Below are positions 1 to 5,484 of a stretch of 5,696 bases of DNA, piece after piece. The first letter of the stretch is position 1. Every line of letters starts with the position of its first letter. A program made the translations under genes and the position numbers. Where the stretch lies: contig JAJRXL010000125.1 of assembly GCA_024276335.1 (NCBI GenBank), forward strand, positions 1 through 5,696, read 5' to 3'. The stretch is from Bacteroidota bacterium (lineage in GTDB: Bacteria; Bacteroidota; Ignavibacteria; SZUA-365; JAADGX01). The notes below the pieces were generated by a model. The model did no database searches. It saw only the letters and a program-made list of their open reading frames with translations, and had not been told where the DNA came from.

Positions 1-1
1 T

Positions 2-25
2 CCCGATCCCGATTTCGATTTCGAC
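2..25. repeat. Hexamer tandem repeat, CCCGAT/TTCGAT type
   Basis: Four consecutive hexamers read CCCGAT, CCCGAT, TTCGAT and TTCGAC. The array may continue beyond the left edge of the window, so its full length is unknown. Confidence 0.75.
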
Positions 26-115
26 AACAAGCGACACATCCAAAATCCGAGAGTCCATCTACTCATCCACCCATATACGCTCATACGCATCTACGCAATA
101 AACGAGAATCGAAAA

Positions 116-177
116 TCTCCTTGTCTCCCGGTCTCCTTGTCCCCTCGTCTTCCGTCCCCTGTCATCGGTCTTCCGTC
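116..177. repeat. Pyrimidine-rich degenerate tandem repeat
   Basis: The 10-mer TCTCCTTGTC occurs exactly at 116-125 and 132-141, and the 9-mer TCTTCCGTC occurs at 148-156 and 169-177. Related CTC/GTC variants fill the space between. The strand is almost purely C and T with scattered G. No function can be read from it. Confidence 0.7.
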
Positions 178-188
178 ATTTGTTTAAC

Positions 189-228
189 CGCAAAGGACGC
201 AAAGAAGGCGCAAAGGACACAAAGAAGA
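189..228. repeat. Two copies of a 20-bp CGCAAAG-type unit
   Basis: Unit 1 (189-208) and unit 2 (209-228) differ at two positions. Each unit is itself a doubled CGCAAAG-like motif, so the smaller period is about 9-11 bp. From general familiarity, similar CGCAAAGGA arrays are widespread in genomes assembled from metagenomes. I cannot confirm the match without a search. Confidence 0.75.
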
Positions 229-230
229 CA

Positions 231-264
231 CTTCCTGTCCTCCGGAGCTTTGCGGAGGTGGAAG
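231..264. repeat. Imperfect inverted repeat (hairpin)
   Basis: CTTCC at 231-235 pairs with GGAAG at 260-264, and CCTCCG at 239-244 pairs with CGGAGG at 253-258. The loop is 8 nt, and the interior mismatch is 3 nt on one side and 1 nt on the other. It lies 124 bp downstream of the symporter stop codon and has no T-tract on the transcribed strand, so it is more likely a repeat element than a terminator. Confidence 0.5.
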
Positions 265-280
265 GAGGCAAAGGAAAACG

Positions 281-304
281 TTCTAACGTTCCAACGTTTC
301 AACC
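281..304. repeat. Octamer tandem repeat related to TTCCAACG
   Basis: Three consecutive octamers read TTCTAACG, TTCCAACG and TTTCAACC. The same octamer is tandemly duplicated at 5562-5577, at the opposite end of the window, so this is a dispersed repeat family. Confidence 0.7.
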
Positions 305-387
305 CTTCCACCGTCTTTAATCTTCGACGAAACACAGACGATGTGCGGGCCTATTGTAAGAACTTGAGTGTTTCCTGGTACCGTGAC

Positions 388-1719
388 CTAGAAAAATTTA
401 AACAGGTTCAACAGAATAATGAAAATGCTGGCCGGGCAAATGAAACGTATCAGGAAGCTCCAAAGAGGGGCCCACTTTTTGAATTTCGGGTTCCCTGTCG
501 CCAATTCTTCCGAGGCGTTCGTTGCGCCCCACACCCAGCCGACGAATATCGAGAGAAACAAGGCGCCCACGGCCAGGGATATGTTTCCAAAGAGAAAGTC
601 CATGAGGGAGAGGAATTCCATGTCGCCCACGATGGGTTGACTGAGCCAGGACACAGCGCCCTGTGAAAGAGCGGAAGGAAGCCCGAGCAGGAACACGAGG
701 ATTCCTACGATCCATACCGCCACTTTTCTTGCCGTGCCGCGGTTGTCCACGAGATACGCGGTGGGTACTTCGAGCAGGGAAATGGTGGACGTGAGTGCCG
801 CAATGGACAGGAGCACAAAGAACACCACTCCAACCACCGTTCCTCCCGGCATGTGCTCGAACACTGCGGGCAATACGTTGAACACGAGTCCCGGGCCGGC
901 CGCGGGATCCTGCCCCATGGCGAAAAGAGCCGGAAAGATGATCAGGCCTGCCATGATCGCGATGGCGGTATCGGCCAGCGCAACAAACAGGCCGGAGGAA
1001 ACGAGGTTGTCTTCCTTCGAGATGTAGCTCGCGTACGTCACCATCAGGCCCATGCCGAGGCTCAGCGAGAAAAATGCCTGCCCCAGGGCCGAGAGAATGA
1101 CCTTGCCCGTGATCTTGGAAAAATCGGGCGCAAGGTAAAATGCCAGTCCTTTCCCTGAACCGGGGAGGAAGTTCACGTACACGATCAAGCCGAGCAGGAG
1201 GAAAAACATGACCGGCATGAGGATAGTCGTCCATCGCTCGATGCCGCCCCGGATTCCCCCGTGCACCACGAATATCGTCAGCAGCATGAACACCGTGTAC
1301 AGGAAGATTACCAGCACGGGCCGGGAAACGAACTCACCGAACGTCAACCAGTTGGGGATCACCATCTTGAAAATGTACCCGAACGTCCACCCGGCGATGA
1401 CCGCGTAATAGGAGAGGATGAAAAGCCCCGTAACCACGCCCAGCACGCCGACCAGGATCCAGGAGCTGTTGGGGCGAAGCCGGTCGATCGCGCCCACGGG
1501 ATTTTTTTGGACTGCGCGCCCGAGGGCAAGCTCCGCGTACATGTACGGCACGCCGATAACGAGAACACAGGCGAGGTACACGAACACGAAAGCCGCACCC
1601 CCGTTCTCACCCGTTACGTATGGAAAACGCCAGATATTTCCCAGTCCGATGGCGGAACCCGCCGCGGCAAGAATAAAGCCCAGCTTTGAACTCCACTGGC
1701 CACGTACACCCGTGCTCAT
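388..1719 (-). CDS. Neurotransmitter:sodium symporter (NSS/SNF) family transporter
   Basis: A 443-residue inner-membrane protein that should couple uptake of an amino acid or related small solute to sodium entry; the substrate cannot be read from sequence. The family hallmark GSAIGLGNIWRFPY lies at residues 21-34 in TM1. The TM3 Tyr pair is at 104-105, the TM6 unwound motif QAFFSLSLGMG at 214-224, and Thr310-Ser311 in TM8 match the Na2-site residues of LeuT. About 11-12 membrane segments are visible, the last at roughly 420-442, and the length is typical of short bacterial members such as LeuT/MhsT types. An upstream in-frame ATG at 1758 would add 13 polar residues, but the start at 1719 has a good ribosome-binding site and places TM1 normally. 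The neighbour on the right is divergent. The gene looks intact. Confidence 0.95.
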   Translation of the reverse strand: MSTGVRGQWSSKLGFILAAAGSAIGLGNIWRFPYVTGENGGAAFVFVYLACVLVIGVPYMYAELALGRAVQKNPVGAIDRLRPNSSWILVGVLGVVTGLFILSYYAVIAGWTFGYIFKMVIPNWLTFGEFVSRPVLVIFLYTVFMLLTIFVVHGGIRGGIERWTTILMPVMFFLLLGLIVYVNFLPGSGKGLAFYLAPDFSKITGKVILSALGQAFFSLSLGMGLMVTYASYISKEDNLVSSGLFVALADTAIAIMAGLIIFPALFAMGQDPAAGPGLVFNVLPAVFEHMPGGTVVGVVFFVLLSIAALTSTISLLEVPTAYLVDNRGTARKVAVWIVGILVFLLGLPSALSQGAVSWLSQPIVGDMEFLSLMDFLFGNISLAVGALFLSIFVGWVWGATNASEELATGNPKFKKWAPLWSFLIRFICPASIFIILLNLFKFF

Positions 1720-1727
1720 GTGTTTCT

Positions 1728-1734
1728 CTCCCTT
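1728..1734 (-). promoter_or_regulatory. Ribosome-binding site of the symporter gene
   Basis: On the minus strand AAGGGAG ends 8 nt before the ATG at 1719. This Shine-Dalgarno match decides the start in favour of 1719 over the ATG at 1758. Confidence 0.75.
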
Positions 1735-1744
1735 GTGATGCCGA

Positions 1745-1882
1745 TACGAAATTTCCAATCATACCTGGAACTCACATCGAGTTGGGGACAAAGTATGAAA
1801 ATATCGTTGTTCCGGGCAATTGCAGGCAGCGAAACCCATCGGCCGAAGAGAGCGATCTACCGGTGGGAGACGGAATTTCGTA
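1745..1882. repeat. Inverted repeat in the divergent intergenic region
   Basis: TACGAAATTTCC at 1745-1756 is mirrored by GGAATTTCGTA at 1872-1882, the reverse complement of TACGAAATTCC, which lacks one T. The arms sit near the two ends of the 173-bp gap between the divergent symporter and Mut7-C genes (1720-1892). They could be paired regulator sites or chance. I find no strong sigma-70 promoter for either gene in the gap; a lone TATGAT on the minus strand near 1760 lacks a matching -35. Confidence 0.25.
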
Positions 1883-1892
1883 CTATTGGGAC

Positions 1893-2684
1893 ATGGTAAG
1901 ACACGAGGCCCGGTTTCGGTTGTACGAAGAGCTTAACGATTTCCTCCCCACCTCGAAAAGGAAGACAACCTTTCCCTATGCCTTCGCGGGCTCTCCTTCG
2001 GTCAAGGATGCGCTTGAAGCAATCGGCGTACCCCACGTGGAAATCGATCTCATCATCGTAAACGGAGAGTCGGTGGGATTTGACTACAAGCTGCGAGATG
2101 GAGACAGGGTGGCGGTGTATCCCACTTTCGAAAGCCTGGACATCTCGCCGGTAACCAGGCTTCGACCCAAGCCGCTGCGTTCTCCCGCGTTCGTCGTCGA
2201 TGTTCATCTTGGCAAACTCGCCCGCCTGTTGCGCCTGCTGGGCCTGGATACCGCGTTCGACCGGGAATTGTCACCGCCGGAAATCAGGCGCATCGCCAGG
2301 CTGGAACGGCGCATCATCCTCACTCGCAGCCGGATGCTCCTCCGCGCCTGCGACGTCACGCACGGGTACTGGATACGTTCCATCTGCCCGAGAGAACAGG
2401 CGCGGGAAGTTCTCCACCGCTTCGATCTCCGGCGTAACCTAGTCCCGTTTACGCGGTGCATGGCGTGCAACGGTGTGCTGCAACCCGTCTCGAAGGATAA
2501 AATTCGTAACCGCCTGCTCCCCGCGACGGCAAAGTATTTCCGCGAATTCCGGCAATGCTCCCGTTGCAGCAAAGTGTACTGGAAAGGATCCCATTACCAG
2601 AAACTTACTGCGCTCGTCGCACAACTGCTTGAGGAAAGCGATTCCGGATGTTTCATTGATTGGCGAGTTCCCGGATGGGTGTAA
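1893..2684 (+). CDS. Mut7-C RNase-domain protein with N-terminal ubiquitin-like domain
   Basis: A 263-residue, probably cytoplasmic protein. Residues 1-90 fit the ubiquitin-like ub-Mut7C domain (RFRLYEELNDFLP near the start, then VNGESVGFDYKLRDGDRVAVYP, then SLDISP). Residues 99-180 fit the PIN-like Mut7-C nuclease domain (VVDVHLGKLARLLRLLG, with Asp103 as the expected first acidic residue). Residues 187-235 carry a zinc ribbon with C189/C192 and C222/C225, followed by VYWKGSHY. The motif usually read as TRD-R-x-L is TRSRML here, so Ser146 replaces a normally conserved Asp and activity may be altered. The frame is open back to 1686, but those 69 extra codons overlap the symporter antisense and do not resemble the family. 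The ATG at 1893 gives the usual N-terminus but lacks a clear ribosome-binding site. Family function is unproven; RNase activity is inferred from the fold. Confidence 0.92.
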   Translation: MVRHEARFRLYEELNDFLPTSKRKTTFPYAFAGSPSVKDALEAIGVPHVEIDLIIVNGESVGFDYKLRDGDRVAVYPTFESLDISPVTRLRPKPLRSPAFVVDVHLGKLARLLRLLGLDTAFDRELSPPEIRRIARLERRIILTRSRMLLRACDVTHGYWIRSICPREQAREVLHRFDLRRNLVPFTRCMACNGVLQPVSKDKIRNRLLPATAKYFREFRQCSRCSKVYWKGSHYQKLTALVAQLLEESDSGCFIDWRVPGWV

Positions 2685-2765
2685 TAGATCACGGAAGAGC
2701 TATCTCAGAAAAACACTACACGTGTGCATTTGTTAAAAGTTGAAGAGAAAAAGACATCCGCTGTT

Positions 2766-2779
2766 CGACTCCGCTCACT
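2766..2779. repeat. Short dispersed repeat fragment between convergent genes
   Basis: CGACTCCGCTCA at 2766-2777 is the exact reverse complement of TGAGCGGAGTCG at 5461-5472, and CTCCGCTCACT at 2769-2779 recurs directly at 5371-5381. It lies in the 108-bp gap between the Mut7-C and barrel genes. No clear bidirectional terminator is seen in that gap, only a loopless ACACGTGT palindrome at 2718-2725. Confidence 0.45.
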
Positions 2780-2792
2780 GTTACGATATCCC

Positions 2793-3533
2793 TCATAAAT
2801 CGAACATGAAGGCGATGAAAAAAGTCATGGCCTGGATGGATCGCGCGGACGACACGGGATGGTCAGGGTTTTCGGGCATGTATTCGGGATCGCGGTCGTC
2901 GTTCAACGACAGGTACGTATCGAGGCGTTGATCCTTGTTCGGATTTCGATCGTTCCAGGATTTGCCGACCGCGTTGAGGAAGTCATATGTTACTCCGAGA
3001 TCGATCGACATTTCACAGCACATTTTTATGATGACCCCTCCCCTGGCGCCGAACCCTATCCGGGTTACCGTCTCCATGTTATGAGTCCCGCTGGAAACGC
3101 GCGATACGCCGTTGAATTTCACTTTCCCGGAGAACATGTGTAGGCCGAGATTCACCCCCGCGTAGGGATGGAAGAGGTACCGGCGCAGGCGCACGTGATA
3201 TTCCGGGCTTATCACGAATGACGTGATGGATTGCGCGAGTTCTATCCTGCCCTTGCCCGGTTCGCTTTCGCCGCTGTTGCCGTACGCGGAATACGAAATG
3301 CCGGTCGTGATGGAGAAGTCGTTAAAGAGCGCTCTCAGCCTTACGCTTCCCGTGTATCCCGTGGACAGCCCGTATGCCGTTCCTTTGTAGTAGTCGAGAG
3401 TAGTGCCATCGTAATCCCCCGATGGAAAGGAAACACCGATGCCCAGGCCTGTTTGCCAGGTGGTTTGAGCAGAGGCGCCGAAAGTCATGAATGAAAGGAA
3501 AGCGAGGAGCAGTCCCAAAAATCGTTTAGCCAT
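2793..3533 (-). CDS. Outer-membrane beta-barrel protein
   Basis: A 246-residue secreted protein. Residues 1-22 form a classic signal peptide: MAKRF, then a hydrophobic stretch, then ASA before Gln23. The mature part alternates polar and hydrophobic residues in strand-like runs (TGLGIGVSFPSGDY, FSITTGISYSAYG, FHPYAGVNLGLHMFSG, GFGARGGVIIKM, SIDLGVTYDFL) and ends in a strand (MTFFIAFMFDL), as in small 8- to 10-stranded barrels of the broad OMP_b-brl type. A polar, Asp/Asn-rich segment at about 191-225 would be a loop. An unusual adjacent Cys pair lies at 172-173. The start at 3533 is chosen over 3554 because of a GGAGGA site and a normal signal peptide. It lies 234 bp downstream of the ZIP gene, so it probably has its own promoter. 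Its specific role is unknown. Confidence 0.82.
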   Translation of the reverse strand: MAKRFLGLLLAFLSFMTFGASAQTTWQTGLGIGVSFPSGDYDGTTLDYYKGTAYGLSTGYTGSVRLRALFNDFSITTGISYSAYGNSGESEPGKGRIELAQSITSFVISPEYHVRLRRYLFHPYAGVNLGLHMFSGKVKFNGVSRVSSGTHNMETVTRIGFGARGGVIIKMCCEMSIDLGVTYDFLNAVGKSWNDRNPNKDQRLDTYLSLNDDRDPEYMPENPDHPVSSARSIQAMTFFIAFMFDL

Positions 3534-3540
3534 TACGGTG

Positions 3541-3546
3541 TCCTCC
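3541..3546 (-). promoter_or_regulatory. Ribosome-binding site of the barrel gene
   Basis: GGAGGA on the minus strand lies 7 nt upstream of the ATG at 3533. It supports that start over the in-frame ATG at 3554, which is upstream of this site. Confidence 0.75.
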
Positions 3547-3736
3547 AGGTTCACCTGTTACGGGATATTCAATGTAGTAAACATGTCGGGAACCGGACCC
3601 ATGAGAATCACCCGGAAGAATCGTTTTGCCGGTCCGCCGCGCGAGACCCGGGACGCGACTTTTTTCGAGGCGAAACCGACGGCATAGTGTCCAATGTACA
3701 TGTCAGGTCCTTACCATAAAGTCATTGCGACGTCCC

Positions 3737-3758
3737 GTGAAACCGTCACGTTTCGCAC
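3737..3758 (-). other. Weak stem-loop after the ZIP gene
   Basis: GTGAAAC at 3737-3743 pairs with GTTT (3750-3753) and CAC (3756-3758), with a 2-nt bulge and a 6-nt loop. It begins 9 nt past the ZIP stop codon. There is no U-tract, so it may help end or protect the ZIP transcript but is not a standard terminator. The rest of the gap (3534-3736) shows no gene and no clear promoter for the barrel gene. Confidence 0.25.
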
Positions 3759-3767
3759 GAGCGACGC

Positions 3768-4583
3768 TCATCCCAGCGCCACGTCGAGCACCATCATGAG
3801 GGCGAAGCCGAGCATGGCGCCCATGGTGGCGATGTCGGTATTCTTTCGCAATTGCGACTCCGGTATCAGCTCCTCGACCACCACGAAGATCATGGCGCCG
3901 GCCGCGAAGGAAAGAGCGTACGGAAGAATCGGGCGCATCAATACAACGGCAGCCGCTCCAAACACGCCCGCAATGGGTTCCACGATGCCGGAAAGCTGTC
4001 CGTACCAGAAGCACTTCAAGCGCGAAAATCCCTCCCGGCGCAGGGGAACGGACACCGCGGCGCCCTCGGGAAAGTTCTGGATCCCGATACCGATGGCCAG
4101 CGCCACGGCTCCGGAAAGCGAGGCTGCGGGCAGATCGGCGGCGACGGCGCCGAACGCCACACCGACCGCCAGTCCCTCCGGGATATTGTGCAGGGTTATG
4201 GCGAGGATCAATAGGACGCTTCGCTGCCACGACGTCTTGATGCCCTCGGCTTCTTCCATCGGAAAATCCATGTGAAGGTGAGGCAGTATCTTGTCCACGA
4301 GGCGCAGGAAAACTCCGCCCAACAGGAAGCCGACCACGGCGGGCAGCCACGCCGGGTCTCCGAGTTCCTCCGCCATCTCGATGGAAGGAGCGAGCAGGGA
4401 CCAGAAACTGGCGGCGATCATGACCCCGGCGGCGAATCCCAGCATGCCGTCGAGGAATTTGCGGTTGATGGACTTGAAGAAGAACACGACGCTCGCGCCC
4501 ATCGCGGTTACGAACCAGGTGAAAATGGTGGCGAAAAGCGCCTGCATGATGGGACCGAAGCTTGTAAACCACTCGATAAGCAT
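3768..4583 (-). CDS. ZIP-family divalent metal transporter (GufA type)
   Basis: A 271-residue inner-membrane protein that should move Zn2+ or a similar divalent metal into the cytoplasm. Eight membrane segments are visible, at about 15-37, 43-63, 78-97, 121-145, 153-178, 192-215, 219-238 and 252-270. The metal-site motifs are intact: HNIPEG in TM4 (His132, Asn133, Glu136) and QNFPEG in TM5 (Gln169, Asn170, Glu173). Glu202 lies in TM6 (VEP). The TM3-TM4 loop (about 101-118) has a short His-containing stretch with His102 and His104, shorter than the His-rich loop of many ZIPs. The N-terminus (EWFTSFGP-MQALFATIFTWFVTA) fits the GufA-like subgroup, which supports the start even though no good ribosome-binding site precedes it. 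A candidate promoter and a dyad lie directly upstream. Metal preference cannot be told from sequence. Confidence 0.93.
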   Translation of the reverse strand: MLIEWFTSFGPIMQALFATIFTWFVTAMGASVVFFFKSINRKFLDGMLGFAAGVMIAASFWSLLAPSIEMAEELGDPAWLPAVVGFLLGGVFLRLVDKILPHLHMDFPMEEAEGIKTSWQRSVLLILAITLHNIPEGLAVGVAFGAVAADLPAASLSGAVALAIGIGIQNFPEGAAVSVPLRREGFSRLKCFWYGQLSGIVEPIAGVFGAAAVVLMRPILPYALSFAAGAMIFVVVEELIPESQLRKNTDIATMGAMLGFALMMVLDVALG

Positions 4584-4622
4584 AGTTCAATTCAAGACGA
4601 GGATTTTGACATTACGCGCATG

Positions 4623-4648
4623 GTTACAGGTACTGACGACCTTTTAAC
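4623..4648 (-). promoter_or_regulatory. Candidate operator dyad upstream of the ZIP gene
   Basis: Nested inverted arms: GTTA (4623-4626) with TAAC (4645-4648), and AGGT (4628-4631) with ACCT (4639-4642), around a 7-nt centre. AGGT-N7-ACCT has the same core spacing as the DtxR/IdeR consensus (TWAGGTWAGSCTWACCTWA), although the 19-mer matches at only about 11 positions. The site would overlap the transcription start of the candidate promoter at 4654-4681, a usual place for a repressor. This is inference; eight paired bases could arise by chance. Confidence 0.3.
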
Positions 4649-4653
4649 AGGCC

Positions 4654-4681
4654 ATAGTATGGAAATTCTCAGCATAATCAA
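4654..4681 (-). promoter_or_regulatory. Candidate sigma-70-like promoter for the ZIP gene
   Basis: On the minus strand TTGATT (4681-4676) and TACTAT (4659-4654) are separated by 16 nt. Each hexamer matches the consensus at 4 of 6 positions. The predicted start near 4647 would leave a leader of about 65 nt before the ZIP ATG. This suggests the ZIP gene can be transcribed apart from the Mth938-like gene upstream. Confidence 0.3.
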
Positions 4682-4684
4682 ATT

Positions 4685-4696
4685 CCATCCGGATGG
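4685..4696. repeat. Perfect 12-bp palindrome after the Mth938-like gene
   Basis: CCATCCGGATGG is a perfect palindrome starting 2 nt beyond the stop codon at 4699-4701. As RNA it could form only a 4-bp stem with a CCGG loop, and no T-run follows. It is therefore a poor terminator and could be a protein-binding site or chance. Confidence 0.3.
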
Positions 4697-4698
4697 TT

Positions 4699-5094
4699 TC
4701 AACAGGTCGAATGAATCAGCGCTCCCACCGGATGCTCCCGGCGCATCTCGTTGTACAGGCGCACCGCGCGGTCGGTTGACAAAACGTGTACCTCCACGCG
4801 TCGGTCTTCGAGAAACGACAGGGTCTCCGGTTGGACGCTCAACCGGTTGAGCCGTCCTTTCGACAGGATAATCACCCGTGCCCCGCGCTCGAGCAGCTCT
4901 TCCACGTCTGCGGCCTGGATGCCGGGCGAGTGGCTTGTTCCCGTCTCCGTCCAGTCCCATTCCCGCGCGCCGCCGGGGAACAGCTTGACGTCCTTGTAAA
5001 CGCGATCTCCCTCGATCACAATCCGTCCCCAGCCGTGTTCTGTTATTTCCGGAGAGATCCCCGCCTGTTCGATATCATCGTTAGTGGAAGTCAT
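4699..5094 (-). CDS. Mth938-like (DUF498) domain protein
   Basis: A 131-residue, probably soluble protein. The family core runs from about residue 15 to the end: GWGRIVIEGDRVYKDVKLFPGG at 21-42, W48 and TGTSHSPGI at 51-59, VEELLERGARVIIL at 64-77, a Thr-x-x-Ala-x-x-x-Tyr-Asn helix near 107-115, and the typical C-terminus ALIHSTC (family members often end in LHLTC). The family includes human AAMDC and the complex I assembly factor NDUFAF3; the bacterial role is not established. Start choice is uncertain: ATG 5094 has a weak GGA 5 nt upstream, ATG 5103 would add three residues, and ATG 5193 would add a 33-residue tail unlike the family. It precedes the ZIP gene by 115 bp on the same strand. Confidence 0.88.
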   Translation of the reverse strand: MTSTNDDIEQAGISPEITEHGWGRIVIEGDRVYKDVKLFPGGAREWDWTETGTSHSPGIQAADVEELLERGARVIILSKGRLNRLSVQPETLSFLEDRRVEVHVLSTDRAVRLYNEMRREHPVGALIHSTC

Positions 5095-5111
5095 GACATC
5101 CATGAATTCAT

Positions 5112-5204
5112 TCAGTTGAATTGCTTGTAAAGGGCCTTCTCTTCCAGGCGCTCGTGAATAATCTGGGAAAGAAGGAAGATAATCGCAACACAAACCAGGC
5201 CGGT
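5112..5204 (-). pseudogene. Possible 3' remnant of a small membrane-protein gene
   Basis: Minus-strand codons ending in TGA at 5112-5114 read as a hydrophobic segment (LVCVAIIFLLSQII) followed by a charged amphipathic tail (HERLEEKALYKQFN). This looks like the C-terminus of a membrane protein. The frame has no ATG, GTG or TTG and is closed by a stop at 5244-5246. A neighbouring minus frame is open from 5293 to about 5108 and reads an acidic, Pro-containing stretch (DIESSPPEDRSVAAVPP) before this point. A one-base shift near 5200 would join the two into a roughly 60-residue single-pass protein, still without a normal start. The stop lies 17 nt before the Mth938 ATG, as expected for a former upstream operon partner. 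It could be chance. I recognise no family. Confidence 0.3.
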
Positions 5205-5295
5205 GGCACGGCGGCTACACTTCGGTCTTCGGGTGGCGACGATTCAATGTCCGTGTGTCTTGTTAACTTTAATTTGTTGTTTTGCGCGGACAGTC

Positions 5296-5315
5296 ATTCC
5301 CGCGTAAGCGGGAAT
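5296..5315. repeat. dRS3-like inverted repeat, ATTCCC-N8-GGGAAT
   Basis: ATTCCCGC (5296-5303) and GCGGGAAT (5308-5315) form a perfect 8-bp stem around a GTAA loop, flanked by GTC on the left and CCAGAC on the right. The pattern ATTCCC-N8-GGGAAT is that of the neisserial dRS3 element. Very similar TGGATTCCCGC...GCGGGAATGAC repeats are dispersed in many other bacterial genomes, so this does not point to Neisseria. It is a likely member of a short non-autonomous repeat family. Confidence 0.75.
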
Positions 5316-5370
5316 CCAGACCTTTGTTCAATCGATTCCGCAGTTTCCCAAAGGTTCCGCTCCGCGGCGT

Positions 5371-5381
5371 CTCCGCTCACT
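5371..5381. repeat. Short dispersed repeat CTCCGCTCACT
   Basis: An exact 11-bp match to 2769-2779. Just upstream a similar CCGCTCCG occurs at 5358-5365, so this may be part of a longer degenerate repeat reading TTCCGCTCCG...CTCCGCTCAC. Confidence 0.4.
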
Positions 5382-5409
5382 AACGCGATGTCTTGAAGCA
5401 ATGAACTCT

Positions 5410-5466
5410 TTTCCCGTAGCCCTGAGCGTTTCCCATAGCCCTGAGCGTTTCCCGTAGCCCTGAGCG
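5410..5466. repeat. Three tandem 19-bp repeats ending in CCCTGAGCG
   Basis: Units at 5410-5428, 5429-5447 and 5448-5466 read TTTCCCGTAGCCCTGAGCG; the middle unit has a single G-to-A change at 5435. The last unit continues as GAGTCG, giving CCCTGAGCGGAGTCG. This resembles the CCCTGAGC(G/A)AAGTCGAAGGG-type repeats I recognise as common in environmental bacterial genomes. The units are directly adjacent with no spacers, so this is not a CRISPR array. Confidence 0.85.
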
Positions 5467-5484
5467 GAGTCGCCACGCAGTGGC

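Larger units (their letters stand above)
1..387. other. Gene-free repeat mosaic downstream of the symporter gene
   Basis: I find no convincing gene here. A plus-strand frame that opens at 121 runs on to 666, but it has a low-complexity Arg/Ser/Lys-rich translation and its second half lies antisense to the symporter gene. The stretch holds a row of unrelated short tandem repeats (listed separately): hexamers at 2-25, pyrimidine-rich units at 116-177, a 20-bp unit at 189-228, a hairpin at 231-264 and octamers at 281-304. The motif TACGC also recurs three times between 76 and 95. No Rho-independent terminator with a U-tract is seen after the symporter stop codon. Confidence 0.7.

Noticed and set aside
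329..374. Inverted repeat GAAACAC/GTGTTTC as a terminator for the symporter gene
   Set aside because: The loop is 32 nt and no U-tract follows on the transcribed strand.
121..666. Plus-strand reading frame of 181 codons
   Set aside because: It runs from repeat DNA into the antisense of the symporter C-terminus. Its translation is low complexity and matches no family I know.
398..1234. Minus-strand 278-codon frame inside the symporter gene
   Set aside because: It is a different frame of a gene with clear NSS motifs. Its Arg/His/Gly-rich translation is typical of an off-frame read of GC-rich DNA.
1686..1892. N-terminal extension of the Mut7-C frame by 69 codons
   Set aside because: It overlaps the symporter start on the other strand and resembles no domain. 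The family N-terminus begins at the ATG at 1893.
3703..4590. Minus-strand 295-codon frame, longer than the ZIP frame it overlaps
   Set aside because: Arg/Gly/His-rich off-frame translation. The 271-codon frame carries the full ZIP motifs and membrane segments.
4272..4850. Plus-strand 192-codon frame across the ZIP and Mth938-like genes
   Set aside because: It is antisense to two well-supported genes, with Glu/His/Gln-rich shadow composition.
5410..5466. Possible CRISPR array
   Set aside because: The three 19-bp units are directly adjacent with no spacers, and no cas gene is nearby.
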